Part shown: positions 1-10,092 of the stretch, piece after piece
Numbering within the stretch: position 1 is the first letter of the stretch
How the letters are laid out: each line of letters begins with the position of its first letter
Source: Arachnopeziza araneosa
Taxonomy: Eukaryota > Ascomycota > Leotiomycetes > Helotiales > Arachnopezizaceae
Length of the DNA stretch: 64,000 bases
Reading direction: 5' to 3'
Assembly: GCA_003988855.1 (NCBI GenBank)
Contig: QYAI01000082.1
Location: 1 to 64,000, forward strand
The notes under the pieces: generated by a model
What the model was told of the DNA's origin: nothing
Seen by the model: only the letters and a program-made list of their open reading frames with translations
The model's database searches: none
Made by a program: the position numbers and the translations under genes

Positions 1-353
1 GTAGGTGCTCTGTAGGACCTCCTTTATAGAGAGTCCTACGCACGTGCTCTCGCTAGTGAAATGACGGAAAGATGTCACACACCCTGGAACCCCACTACAA
101 TAGCAGCAGAGTTACATTGACTAAGAAGCTAAGATACAGCAGAGAACAGATCTACAGGGCTAATAAGCAAGTGTGTTTAGCTATTTCCGCACTCGCCAGA
201 CCATTTCTAGACGATCTATTTCACCCAAATCCTGAAAGCTCCAACTGAACTGATTGTATCCTTGACTAGCTCCTTTTGCTTTCCTCTTTGATAGTGAGAT
301 GCTGGGGCACTAATTTGTCTCTCCTCTGAGGAAAGACGTGTCAGGACCGTTGG

Positions 354-2248
354 CTAAGTGGTAGTTTGGACTCCAGCTACAAAGTTCTTTCCCGTGGTAA
401 TACTATCCCTTGGATGCTCCGACAAAATTTGACGTCCAGAATGGGTTATGAAAGTGTCAGAGGCACTCGAGTTTCCAGGAGCGAATGTTGGCACCTCCTG
501 GTTCGGTGGCAAGGAGAATGATGTGATATGCACAGGCCCTGGGACATCGGGAAGCTTTGAGGAGGATTTCGATACTTTATTCGGTCTCGGTGATATATGG
601 AGTGCGATTGGAGAGTCCATAACATCTTGGCGCCATCTTGAATCTGATATACGAGCTATTTGTGGAACCTCCAATTTTGGAGTGGCAAGAGAAAATGGAT
701 TTGTGTCTATTTGCAACTGATTGAAAGGAATCTGCTGACGGATAGCTGAACTTAGATGTACCTGATCGATCGTTGGTGCCTCGATATTGCTTGGAGTTTT
801 GTCCTTTACAGCCTGTTCGAATGGAATATGTTGATCGCCAGTATGCTGAAGAGGGAGTATTGAACCCGATGTCGAAGTTTCTCTCTTTTCTGGATCAGGC
901 TTGATACTCTGCCTTAGCTGTATTTGATTGAATGGTTGGAAAGCATCAATAACACCAGACGGTGTAGATATAACGGATGTATCACCATCTGAAGGCTCAG
1001 TCTTAACAGGCATAGGTATTTCCGGACTTGGAGTCGAGGTTTGTAGCATTTGGAGTCGGATGAATTCAACACATCAAAGCGTGATTAGGAACTCGTTATC
1101 GTTGGTTGGATAATTTCCACAGTTTTCTCTTCGCTGTAGCTCACGGTGAACAGCCAAAACCAAAATCAATCCCCTGTCAAGCAACGTCCGAATGACCTCT
1201 TTTGAAGGCTCATAAATAGTCGACATTGGTCGATCTTGTTCTATCTTCATCCTGATACTAGCAACTAGCCACCCTATATCACTGACACCTACTACCACAC
1301 CTGAACTCTTCCGCCGGATGTACTCTTCTACGATTTGAGATAATGTATCCTCGATATCATGCAGCAGGTCGAGTTGTCCCTTTGATCTCATCTTAGGCTT
1401 CAAGGGAGCAGACTGCATTTGCATAGCAGCCGTGTGAGGATGCATAGGACTGCTGAAGTGGCTATTTTGATAGTGCGGTTGGCTGTTCGGAGAGAAAAAT
1501 GGTAGACTGTGTGGAGTTTGGACGTATTTGTGGTAATGATGATGGTGTCCATGGTTGAAGAAAATTGCAGTCTGGTAGCTTGGATAGGCATTTTGATAGC
1601 CTAAGTTTGTGGAAGATCAGTGTTGTGCATTGTCTGGGAAATCTGGCAGTGTATAAGTTAGCGGCTGGAATTCTGGGCCTCCGAATTGATTCGAATAATG
1701 AGTGACGCCAGGGGGGCCATTGCTTGTGGAAGATCCGTGTTGTGCATTTTCTAGGATAACCGGCTGTGTGGAGCTTGGCAGTGGGAAGGCTGGGCCTCCG
1801 GATTGATTCAGATGATGAAAGGAGCCAGGGGAGCCGAAGTATAAGTGTCCATAGTTATAATTGATGACGTATTTGGCACCGTATTTGTTTCTGGATCGCT
1901 TAGTGTAACTGGTGTCTCTCCCCTCGTCGTCACCTGCTGGTCTACATAAGGAGTTAGCATTGTGTAAAGAAGCACGCTACAATTCCCGCAAATGAAAAAG
2001 ATTGAAGTCCTGCCACGCTTTGTGTGATATCCTCAAATAAATGATGAAGACGAGCAGGAGAGAGAAAAATCATGATGTAGCAGACCTCTTATTCGACTCA
2101 GACATGATCTACGTTGTTCAAGATTGGTTTTGAATCCACGCAGCCTGCACACAGTGTCAAGAGAGTCTAGGAATTGGGATGATCTCCGTACCTGATGGAT
2201 TTGATTCCCAGTCAATGCAGTTCGTGGCATTCGCAATTCTTCAACCAC
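354..2248 (-). pseudogene. Disrupted Pro/Gln/His-rich protein gene with two in-frame TGA codons
   Basis: I do not recognise the family. Reading the minus strand, a first exon near 2248-2190 is followed by probable introns (one acceptor TTGTAG near 1975). Then one frame stays open from about 1970 to 354 except for two TGA codons, at 1617-1619 and 1074-1076. Composition is low-complexity (Pro, Gln, His, Asn, Ser) with one more ordinary stretch at about 1400-1090. The frame continues convincingly across both stops. In the duplicated 39-codon unit one copy has GGA exactly where the other has TGA, so the stop looks like a mutation and not an intron edge. Downstream of the second stop the reading continues for 230 residues. 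The likely reading is a decaying gene; a short intron over the second stop cannot be excluded. Left end is close to the window edge but the terminal stop at 354 is inside. Confidence 0.5.
1609..1835 (-). repeat. Two-copy tandem duplication, 117-base period
   Basis: Copies begin at 1609 and 1726 on the plus strand and share long matching blocks (the GTGGAAGATC block, the TGTTGTGCATT block, the GGGCCTCCG block). The period is 39 codons, so the duplication keeps the reading frame of the gene around it. The copies have diverged by point changes and one of these creates the stop at 1617-1619. Confidence 0.75.
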
Positions 2249-2433
2249 GGTGTTTGTTGGTTTGGTGTTGGTAGGTTGAATGGATTGGATGGGTTGAATC
2301 AGGGGAAAGATCGAAAGACTCCAAGATCAAATCAGAAAGGTGCACCTAGCATCGCAACCATAAGCTCTTGGCTTGAAGTACAAAGGTAAGCCACTTGTGT
2401 CGTGTACTGGAATTGGAATTCGAGACCCTAGGT

Positions 2434-2577
2434 AGAATCGACAATTACAGTAAAACTAGTAGCCTGTTTTAATTCCCTATTGTCGTACCACAGAATCGAC
2501 AACCGTACTAAAATTGGCAGCTTCTTTCAATTTCCTATTGTCGTACCTTAGAATCGACAACTATACTACAATTTCTT
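2434..2577. repeat. 58-base tandem repeat, about 2.5 copies, each with an inverted repeat
   Basis: AGAATCGACAA starts at 2434, 2492 and 2550, an exact 58-base spacing. Each full unit also ends with CCTATTGTCGTACC, so CGACAAT at the left pairs with ATTGTCG at the right and each unit can form a 7-base stem around a roughly 33-base AT-rich loop. No coding frame crosses it. It lies between two decayed genes. The rest of 2249-2748 shows nothing else that I can name. Confidence 0.8.
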
Positions 2578-2748
2578 AGATATCTCGAGTCATTCGTAGC
2601 CGATCTCGAAACGGGATCATAGAGTTGTCATTTTAAATTGGACTAAGGACTTGAAATTGTCAAACTCAAATCTATCATCACTCTAAAAGTCTACTCAGCT
2701 CTCCAAAGAAATTACAATAACTCTATGAAAAGGCATTTCGATAATCAT

Positions 2749-4539
2749 TCATGATCCTTCCATGCCAAATTGCTCAGTCCATTTCAGATACTTGCCCAAC
2801 TCATCTGGGCTAACAGTTGGCTTGACTTTCTGAAAGACCTCAAAGAAATCCTCTGCTACTACGACGGATTCTTGTAGTTTCGACGCGGGTACTTGACGCC
2901 ATGTCATCGGCATAGCGCCAAGATCATCCGCTTTGCAAGGTGCTAATTTTTCAGCGCCGCTTTTCATGACCTTCATATATTAGTAATATCCTCCAAGCTA
3001 TGATTTGTTACTTACTTTCTTTCAATGCTTCGAAGATGATGCTTTCTTCGCTGGTGCCATAAGAGCGTCCTGAACCGCATTACTGATGTCACTACCTGAT
3101 AGCCCCTCTGACAGTTTCCCCAAAAACGCACAATTCTGTTCGGTAAGCCCACAAGGAGTTGCGCCAACATAGATCTTGAACATCTCTACTCTGGCTTCTT
3201 CATCCGGTAATGGGATATAGATTTTGCGTTGTAATCGGCGACGGATTGCTAGATCAAGTGCCCATGAAAGATTGGTCGCTGCAAGTACAAGGACGCCAGT
3301 ATTATCATGGCCAACTCCATCCAACTGAATCATAATCTCGGTCTTGAGTCCTGTTAGGTGGGGGTTGTGGTCAGGTGAGTCGCGACTACCACAAAGAGCA
3401 TCGATCTCGTCTATGAAGACGACGGATGGTTTATTGTCTCTTGCTAAGTCAAAGAGCGTCTTGATCAACCTACGATTTACTGGCCCCTTAACTCCTTTTC
3501 ATCCTCCGTGAGATTCTTGGGAGGTGAATTTATCGATCTTCCAGATACAGGGACGTTAGAACCAGTATCATCTCCATCCTCATCGTCATCATCATCTCCA
3601 AGGAAGGGGTTTGAAGAATCTCTCGCGTTCAGACTCCGAAAACCCATTCCTGACTCCAGATCAATCATCCTCAAAACTAAGCAATGTCCAACAGGACATA
3701 ATGTGCCTAATTGATAACAAGATTCGCAGAGGAAGAAATTGCACCTTGGTTCCTCTAGACACTCGTAAAGAAATCCAGCTCTCAAATGTATGCGCACTGC
3801 ACACAAATCACAAACCAAGCATCCCAACAAAATCTCTGCCTCGGGACGTGTAAAATCAAATTTCATAACCTTTACCCAAGTTCGCAAATGATTCCATTCG
3901 ACATATGGCCCTCCATCATGGAAGCAAGCACATGAAGCGCACAGCATCATACCTTCGCCATGCATCTCAGGTCTTTGAAGACAAGTTGTATATTGGATAC
4001 ATTTGAATCCCATTGTGGTATCTATATTGCAGGAGTAACACGTTGCGGCAACGTCTTTATAATAGAATACTGTCTGACGTGCTCGACGTGAATCAATTTT
4101 GAAAATTTGGCCCCACTGCTGAAATTCTTCCTATGTCCGTAAAAAAATCCGAGTTGGTAATACTCGAATTAAAACTAAGTGATAGCACATCGTGTTTGAC
4201 GGTCAACAAAATTTAATGCATCAATCATAGCCGTGACAACAGTCAACTGCAGTTCATGATTCTCTGAGGAAGTGAGGCTTACCTGCGTCATTTGAGAAGG
4301 CAATCATTACCAACAATGCTATGTATCATGAGGTTCACAGTTATTGTGAACTTGTCAAGAGACAAATTTCCACTGCCATCAATATCTGCTAAGTTCCAAA
4401 CCTTGGCTAACTCCTTTTTTGGCAAAGTGTATTCGCAGAAAGACTTGAATTGTGCCCCGCTCATAGTATCCTGAGAGCTTGTCCATAGATCAAGCAAGTC
4501 GATGCACATGTATTTCATCGATTCGTTCGAAACATCCAT
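2749..4539 (-). pseudogene. Broken composite gene: EH domain, ZZ-like zinc finger, Vps4-type AAA fragment
   Basis: Three segments read in order on the minus strand. First (4539-4288) is an EH-domain core with LPKKELAKVWNLADIDGSGN and a calcium-loop pattern. Second (about 4131-3481, acceptor ACATAG) is a Cys-rich region with CLVCDLC and YECLEEPRCNFFLCESCY, like a ZZ finger, then an acidic stretch and ELRGQ. Third (3469-2749) is the C-terminal half of a Vps4-like AAA ATPase: Walker B VVFIDEIDALCGSR, sensor AATN, arginine finger RRRLQRKIYIPLPD, and the Vps4 C-terminal helix ending WTEQFGMEG. Vps4 normally disassembles ESCRT-III at endosomes. Here the large AAA subdomain from just after LRGQ to SEKL, including Walker A, is missing (roughly 90 residues judged from the family). 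A TGA sits at 3022-3024 in place of an aromatic residue, just before a clean GTAAGT intron (3015-2971). The EH exon also meets TGA at 4288. It cannot be an active ATPase. Whether EH and ZZ parts truly belong to the same transcript is inference. Confidence 0.6.
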
Positions 4540-4571
4540 GATGAGAACTTAGGATCGATGAATTACCTAGA

Positions 4572-5162
4572 ATGGGAGAAGGCACGAGTCAAGGGAATCT
4601 ACACCAGGTATCTATTTGGATGCGGGGTCTCTTCGTGAACTATGTACGCGCGACGTGGCAAAAGGAAGCAGATGTCTCTTATCACGGAGACGGATTCGTC
4701 AGTATAGCCCACTATGTCTGTATTATGCGAATCCCTGAAACCCAGCTGAAGATTGTAGCGTTTTGCCGAGCATCTAGATTACCGCCTCAAGCAGAACCCG
4801 ACAGTTGCAGCACGGTTATTTATGCAGCCGTTGATCTAGTTGCTAATGTTGAGAAGTAACCTACTGCTCTTAAAGCTTAAAATAGAATCCAAATGCCCAA
4901 AATTCCAGCAACGTCTGTAAGGGAACGAATTGTATGCAAGTCTGATGTATCGAAGAGTGGAAAGCTAGGTTATGTAGCTACCCTCATCCTGAACGCTCCT
5001 TCCTGTCTCGTGAAAATGTCTCTAATAGCTGGAATAGGCAAGGCAAGGCAAATATTCAATGCTGCGAAGGACAATAATTTGCTTGAAGTAGAAGGACATT
5101 TTACTATTGAATCTCCATTAATTAAGAGGTGTATCTCGGGGCAACTCCCAGTTCCAGAGTAG
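4572..5162 (+). CDS. Hypothetical protein, weakly supported
   Basis: Two frames in the same phase, 4572-4859 and 4893-5162, are separated by TAA and TGA-free sequence that could be removed as an intron (GTAACC at about 4856 to TTCCAG at about 4907). The composition is protein-like and not simple repeat, but I recognise no domain. It starts 32 bases from the EH-domain segment on the other strand. Given the decay around it, it may be a remnant or chance frame. Confidence 0.25.
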
Positions 5163-5254
5163 CATTTTTACTTTCATGAACAGTGAGAAGGCCCTGTCAA
5201 TTTGTGAGTAGGTTGGTGCCAGCCCCTAATGGTGATTAAACATCGTTAAGCCAG

Positions 5255-5830
5255 TTAAGATACATTGGCCGTTCCAATGGAATTAAACCATTCTTTATGC
5301 ATGACGAGCGGTATTGAACGCTGTGGCAGAAGCATCCCAACCCAATACAAGTAGGAGAACTCGCCTTTTTCATCTGGACTGCAGCGTACATTTTCGCAGC
5401 GAGCTTCGATTGATGCTGAGTGGCCGTTGGCGTAAGAGCCTCTTCCCAAGGGATTAGGCCATGTCTCAGACGAACTCAATTCGTGGAAGGTGGCGTTGAG
5501 CATGAGGAGTGAAGCCGCCGGTTGTTGGGGCGGCCATTGAAGCCAGCTACAGACCCACACGTCATGTCCAACAAACAGAATAGACCTGTGGTAAGCATAA
5601 TCCGTTGCAACTCACCTCCCAATCATTCCCCCACCATCGATCATATAAGAGTGTGCGATCAAAACAAGGTGTATTATCTTGCGACATTCGCCCATTTGGA
5701 AAGCCTAGAGAACAAAAAACCAGGGAATCTGCAACGCTCCCATCGACAATAGGATATTACAAGCAGGGAATTCTTTTCCAGTCTGAATTTATACCACTCC
5801 ATCTGGGTGCTCGTTGGCAATTAAGGGTAG
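5255..5830 (-). pseudogene. Possible relic of an unrecognised protein gene
   Basis: The frame 5590-5255 (minus) has a natural amino-acid mix with Cys and Trp, e.g. HDVWVCSWLQWPPQQPA and YLYWVGMLLPQR. An upstream frame (about 5720-5620) reads PCFDRTLLYDRWWGNDWE and would need a very short intron or a frameshift to join. I see no domain that I know. The shifted frames and nearby stop codons suggest decay. Confidence 0.25.
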
Positions 5831-6591
5831 TCTAAGACAGGTATAGTTGTTGGTTGATGCTAGAAGAGCAGGCTGGGCAGGCTTTACTACTCATATACTT
5901 ACAGAGACAAGTTAGATCGATTCTGTAAGATTGGTCTAACAATAGCTGCGACCTTTTCTCTATAGTATTTGAAAGGGAGAGAGCCAAGCTATATAGCTCC
6001 TCTTTCAATCGACTCTTCCCGTTTTGACTCGTAACACAAGCTAATACTTTCCCATGACACTGTAAGGGGCAAGTTAGTGGTGAGTGCAATAAATGTGAGA
6101 GTGAACGATATATCGACAGAGAAGAAGAAAATTGATAGCAAATGTAGAATGAGTAATCTAGGAAACTTGAGGAGTAGATTCGTTCCATCTTCGACGGTGA
6201 CTAAAATAACAATATGACCTCGAATAGGAATATCGGAGTAGCCAATCCGGATTACACTGACTGTAAGCTACGGTAAACCGGAAATTTCCTACCCTGTTGA
6301 TCTCGCTATATATGAAAGGGTCGTTGCTGCTTCTTGCGAATCACTTTGGATTTCTAGGAAGGCCATCGTAATTCACTAGATCCATAAGCCACGGTCGATT
6401 CTCATAATACTAGCATTGGTTATGATTGGTCCATCTCCATTATGAGCCTCTGCTCACATTCTATCTGTTCTCATCGTCTCTCGAGAATTCACCCACGCAC
6501 GCTTTTTACCTCTCAACCTCGAACCTAGTTCATCAACGCCAGCTTTTTCATTGAACCAAGCAAGTACCAACCATCAAATCACGCCCAGTTT
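5831..6591. other. Non-coding stretch
   Basis: Only short, compositionally biased frames occur on either strand. The CT- and CAA-rich tract before 6592 looks like a fungal 5' leader. Nothing else supported. Confidence 0.5.
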
Positions 6592-6954
6592 ATGGAGAGA
6601 TCGGCTAGCACTAACTCAAACATTTTCACGCGCTTAGACAACTATCACATTAAAGATATGTCTAGAAACCTCTTCAATACGCCTTCCTCCGCATTAGGAC
6701 CGGCGTCCAAATATCTCATCGACAGCGACTCTCGCCGCTCTGGTCAGCAACCCAGGTTATCTCGTGCCGCCCAATCTCAGAGTGCGATTTCCTCTATTTC
6801 CGGAAGTATAACCCACTCCGACTATATGGCCAGGGTCATTCTCCTGGTTAATCCATTAAGCTGGAGTTGTAGAAAACTCGGAAAAGAAAGACTTGCTCCA
6901 ACAGACTTGTTCACTTTCACAGACTTATTCACTTTCACAGGCTTATTCACTTAA
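6592..6954 (+). CDS. Small hypothetical protein with a terminal LFTFT repeat
   Basis: A 120-residue frame, Ser-rich in the first 80 residues (SQSAISSISGSITHSDYM). It ends with a three-copy 18-base repeat that reads DLFTFTDLFTFTGLFT before TAA. It has a pyrimidine-rich leader upstream. No known domain, and the repeat-built end makes a chance frame possible. The repeat could also be the read-through of an unrecognised intron. Confidence 0.3.
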   Translation: MERSASTNSNIFTRLDNYHIKDMSRNLFNTPSSALGPASKYLIDSDSRRSGQQPRLSRAAQSQSAISSISGSITHSDYMARVILLVNPLSWSCRKLGKERLAPTDLFTFTDLFTFTGLFT

Positions 6955-7747
6955 ACCAGGAGAGCTTTCGCTGTTATGGTCTTGCGGCTCTGGGGGATCT
7001 GGGTAAAGGTGGAGGTGACGAGGACCAGGCGATGTATGGCACTGAAAATAGTACCGAGCAGCGCGTCAGGAAAGCTTCGGCGTCCTGTTGCCAATTTCCT
7101 TCTTTTGCTGTGGAATTGATTTTCCGCTAGTATGTTGAGAGGAGCGAAGTATGACAACAGAAAAACTATTCAACAATTAACGGCGCTTGATACTTGAGAG
7201 TGCTTGAGGCTTGACAGTGAAAAGAAAGACATCAATATCACAACCGAGAGAATTTTACCGAATCACAGCAAGATATGGACAGTACGCTTATTTTGAAGAC
7301 TGGTACGACTTATAAGATATCTCAAACTAGAACAAGAGAACATAATCGATACAGAAGCCACGAGCTCTTAGCGGATGTGTTATAAAGTTTGCAAAATCAG
7401 GTGGAAAAGCAATTGATTATTTCCACGCATCAAGACCGAAAGTTTGGAAGCGAATTATTTTCTATGCTAATAAAGGACTATCAGTGAGTTGAACCCTCCA
7501 GATAAGGTCTGATCTTGATCCCAATGGGAGTAATATGAATAGATAGAGAGAGTAAGGAGGTATGATTCAGGTGAGTATTCCCCCTGGCTGGATCTGTAGG
7601 CGCTACAGAAGCTTATCTGACCCTGTACCGAGAAGCCTAATAAGTACGTTTTCCTGGAAGAGAAGCTCTCCGCCCACTTCAGCCCATCATTCTAGAATAT
7701 CGACTTCGCCACCAAGTTGATTCTTGAAGGCGTGAAGTTTTCCGCAA
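6955..7747. other. Non-coding stretch
   Basis: AT-rich sequence downstream of the small gene and downstream of the LRR-like gene on the other strand. A few short frames, none with protein-like composition. Confidence 0.5.
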
Positions 7748-9418
7748 TTAATCAATCATTCGACATTCATCAAGCGCCTGACGTTTTAATTTATCATGGC
7801 GCCAGAGGGAATCAAAGACGGCAAAATCATCCATTTGCACATCGACCAATGCTGGCTTGCCTTCTTTCCTATTACTACGCATCTTTTGCACGATCCAATT
7901 ATAAGTTGAGAGGGTAGGCCTATAAGCCTCGCAATAGTCAATGATTTCAATCAGCTCGCTCTCCTCGCAGAGATACTTGGCAGTGTGCAGCACCAGCGTT
8001 TGGAGTCGTGGCCATTGCACACCCCAGTCTACTCCACGTCCTTCTTGGGACGGAACATCTCCATCGCGGAGGGCTCGACACCATCCACTACAGCCGGTCA
8101 AGTCCAAATACTCCAAGCTGTAAAGTCTTGACGAGAGTCTCCGAAGAATACCCGCGGCTTCGATGTAATCATCGTCAAGGAGATGGGAATAAAAATTTGT
8201 TCCGCCATACTGGACTTCTCTTCCAGTAGGAGTAACAAACTTGGTAAGCGAAGAATTTGGTGTAGAGGATGGGACCGGCCAATACGCAAGCGAAAGATGT
8301 GTAAGCGTTGGTAAGTGTTTAGCAAATGCTAGAAGCCTTGGCCAGCTGATTGTAGGATTTGGGTGAGAAAGAGATAAGTGTGTGAGATGGGGAAGGGGTG
8401 GTGATAAGAACCGCAGCATTTGAAAGCTATCCTCCCAAGATTCCTCTGTAGTCTCAGTCTCCGGCTCCGGCTCTTTGACAAGATCAGTGAGTTGCTTGAA
8501 AGAGATTGAGTATCCCATCGCTCCAGATATATCAAGTCGGGTGAAGTTTTTGTTGTGAAATCCAGCGTCAAATTTGAAACCATCTTGGCTATTTTCTTCT
8601 TTCTCCCCCTCAATATCTGGGAAAACTAGGATATGCCGCAGGGCATCAAATCCAATTCCATCATCGGGACCGTAAACAGCAATATAGCTGAGAAGCATCA
8701 TACGCAGCCGCGTTTCCAGCCCTGCCAAGTTGTGTTTCTCATATTCCTGCATGGTCTCCCAATTCCTAGCGATAAACCGTAGGCATGTATCCTGCAGCTT
8801 ATTTCCATTGAATCCATCTCCAATCATTCCTGGTAAAGCATCCACCTCCGATGGGTATATGCGTCTGCCATCTTGTTGACCGAGTGGTTGTTTCGTAGAA
8901 CTTCGAAGCCATGATGCAGGAGGAGGTGGTCCGGCAGGTACTAGTTGTAAATTAGTATCACTGATATCCATGGGCTAACACGGAGCTGAGGGCGGCAGCC
9001 AAGTTCTTCACAAGGGTGTGACAATCTAATTATAGGGAAAGTCTAACCAAGTCTCCCATTTTCATCAAAACGCCTTCGTATTCTAGTTCGTGGTCTGGGA
9101 GCCGGTGTCTCGGCTTGGTTCAAAAGCTGGCGAATATCTGGTGGAAGCGTATTATTAACCCTCGATTCTGGTACGGGTTCTGCAGGCTTACGCTTGGCAT
9201 GGGCCTCGACTCTGAGCTTGTTAATGAGAGCGTTCACGGTGGGTGCAACATTTTGCTCTGTTTACTTGTCAGCTCAAATTGTCCCACCATCATAGCAATG
9301 CGGGGCATTTCAACACACGATTTGACGAGCTCGAAGAGTTCGTAGCTCCAGAGTTCAGAGACGGATGAACTGTGCTGGCTGGCTTTGAATAGTGATTATT
9401 GAAGCGTTTCTTTGTCAT
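7748..9418 (-). CDS. LRR-like fungal protein, three exons
   Basis: Exons 9418-9319, 9257-9048 and 8940-7748 join in phase (introns GTGTGT..ACAG, 61 bases, and GTTAGA..ACTAG with TACTAAT branch, 107 bases), giving about 500 residues. The N-terminal third is basic and Pro-rich (LPPDIRQLLNQAETPAPRPR, then PAGPPPPASWL). The C-terminal two thirds contain leucine-rich strands such as LPHLTHLSLSHPN, LPTLTHLSLAYWP and LYSLEYLDLTGCSGW, so a short LRR-type fold is likely. The ATG at 8971 lies inside the second intron as modelled and is not the start. I recall similar ascomycete proteins being labelled tafazzin in databases, but no acyltransferase motif is visible, so I do not use that name. Function unknown. 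Confidence 0.75.
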
Positions 9419-10092
9419 GAGGGAGGACTCGTTGTCGAGGATGTCGAAGAAAGACGAGGGCGATGCTCGTCATTTTGAAGTGGTCGAGGAGTCATTCCGA
9501 CTTGACGCTAACCTTAAAACGGAGGTGTACGTGAACTTTGTGGCCAATGCCCTTGATCTATCTTGACCGTCCGACGTTATTGAAGAGTCATAATGGATAT
9601 AAATTCAAGGGAATGTACTGCTGAGTGCTTCTGCTTGCGATCTTTTATTGGGGTTGCCAGTAAGTTTTCGGCATCTCAAACACCACTCGGTAGACTGTCC
9701 TAAGTTGGCGGCCTTACCAGCGACCTTGGTTGACGTCAACAGAAACATATCATAAATGATTACAAGTTCGTGAGGAATTTCTCGCATTTTTATGGGTTAT
9801 TCCCCAATCAAAAGCCCCAGTTGAGATGATTCTTGCATGGCAACTCAACAATAGCATTCATGTATATGGGCACCTACCTACCAAGCCATGCGCCATTGAC
9901 GATGAGCGGCTTTACGAAAACATACTGAATTTTTTGGCTTCCAAAAGCAAAGAAACATGCAGTGCAACTCTGTAGTTCATCCGACCTTCCTAGCTTGATT
10001 GGGTGTTTAGGCGTACAAATTAATCCTTCCCCTCATCCTGCATACCCTCCTCTTTCACTTTACAATTCTACTTTCCAATCCCGATCGATAAG
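9419..10092. other. Divergent intergenic region
   Basis: Between the LRR-like gene (minus) and the P450 gene (plus), so it must carry both promoters. A pyrimidine-rich leader precedes 10093. I see no gene. Confidence 0.5.

Noticed and set aside
343..420. A tRNA-like A-box (TGGCTAAGTGG) at 350
   Set aside because: No matching B-box (GGTTCRANNCC) at the right distance and no acceptor stem; it lies in the 3' end of a disrupted gene.
1074..3024. TGA as a sense codon (selenocysteine or reassigned code)
   Set aside because: Intact genes here end with TGA, selenoproteins are not known from ascomycetes, and the affected genes show other damage.
8937..9046. ATG at 8971 as the start of the LRR-like gene
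   Set aside because: An intron with TACTAAT branch and ACTAG acceptor covers it and joins the upstream Pro-rich exons in phase.
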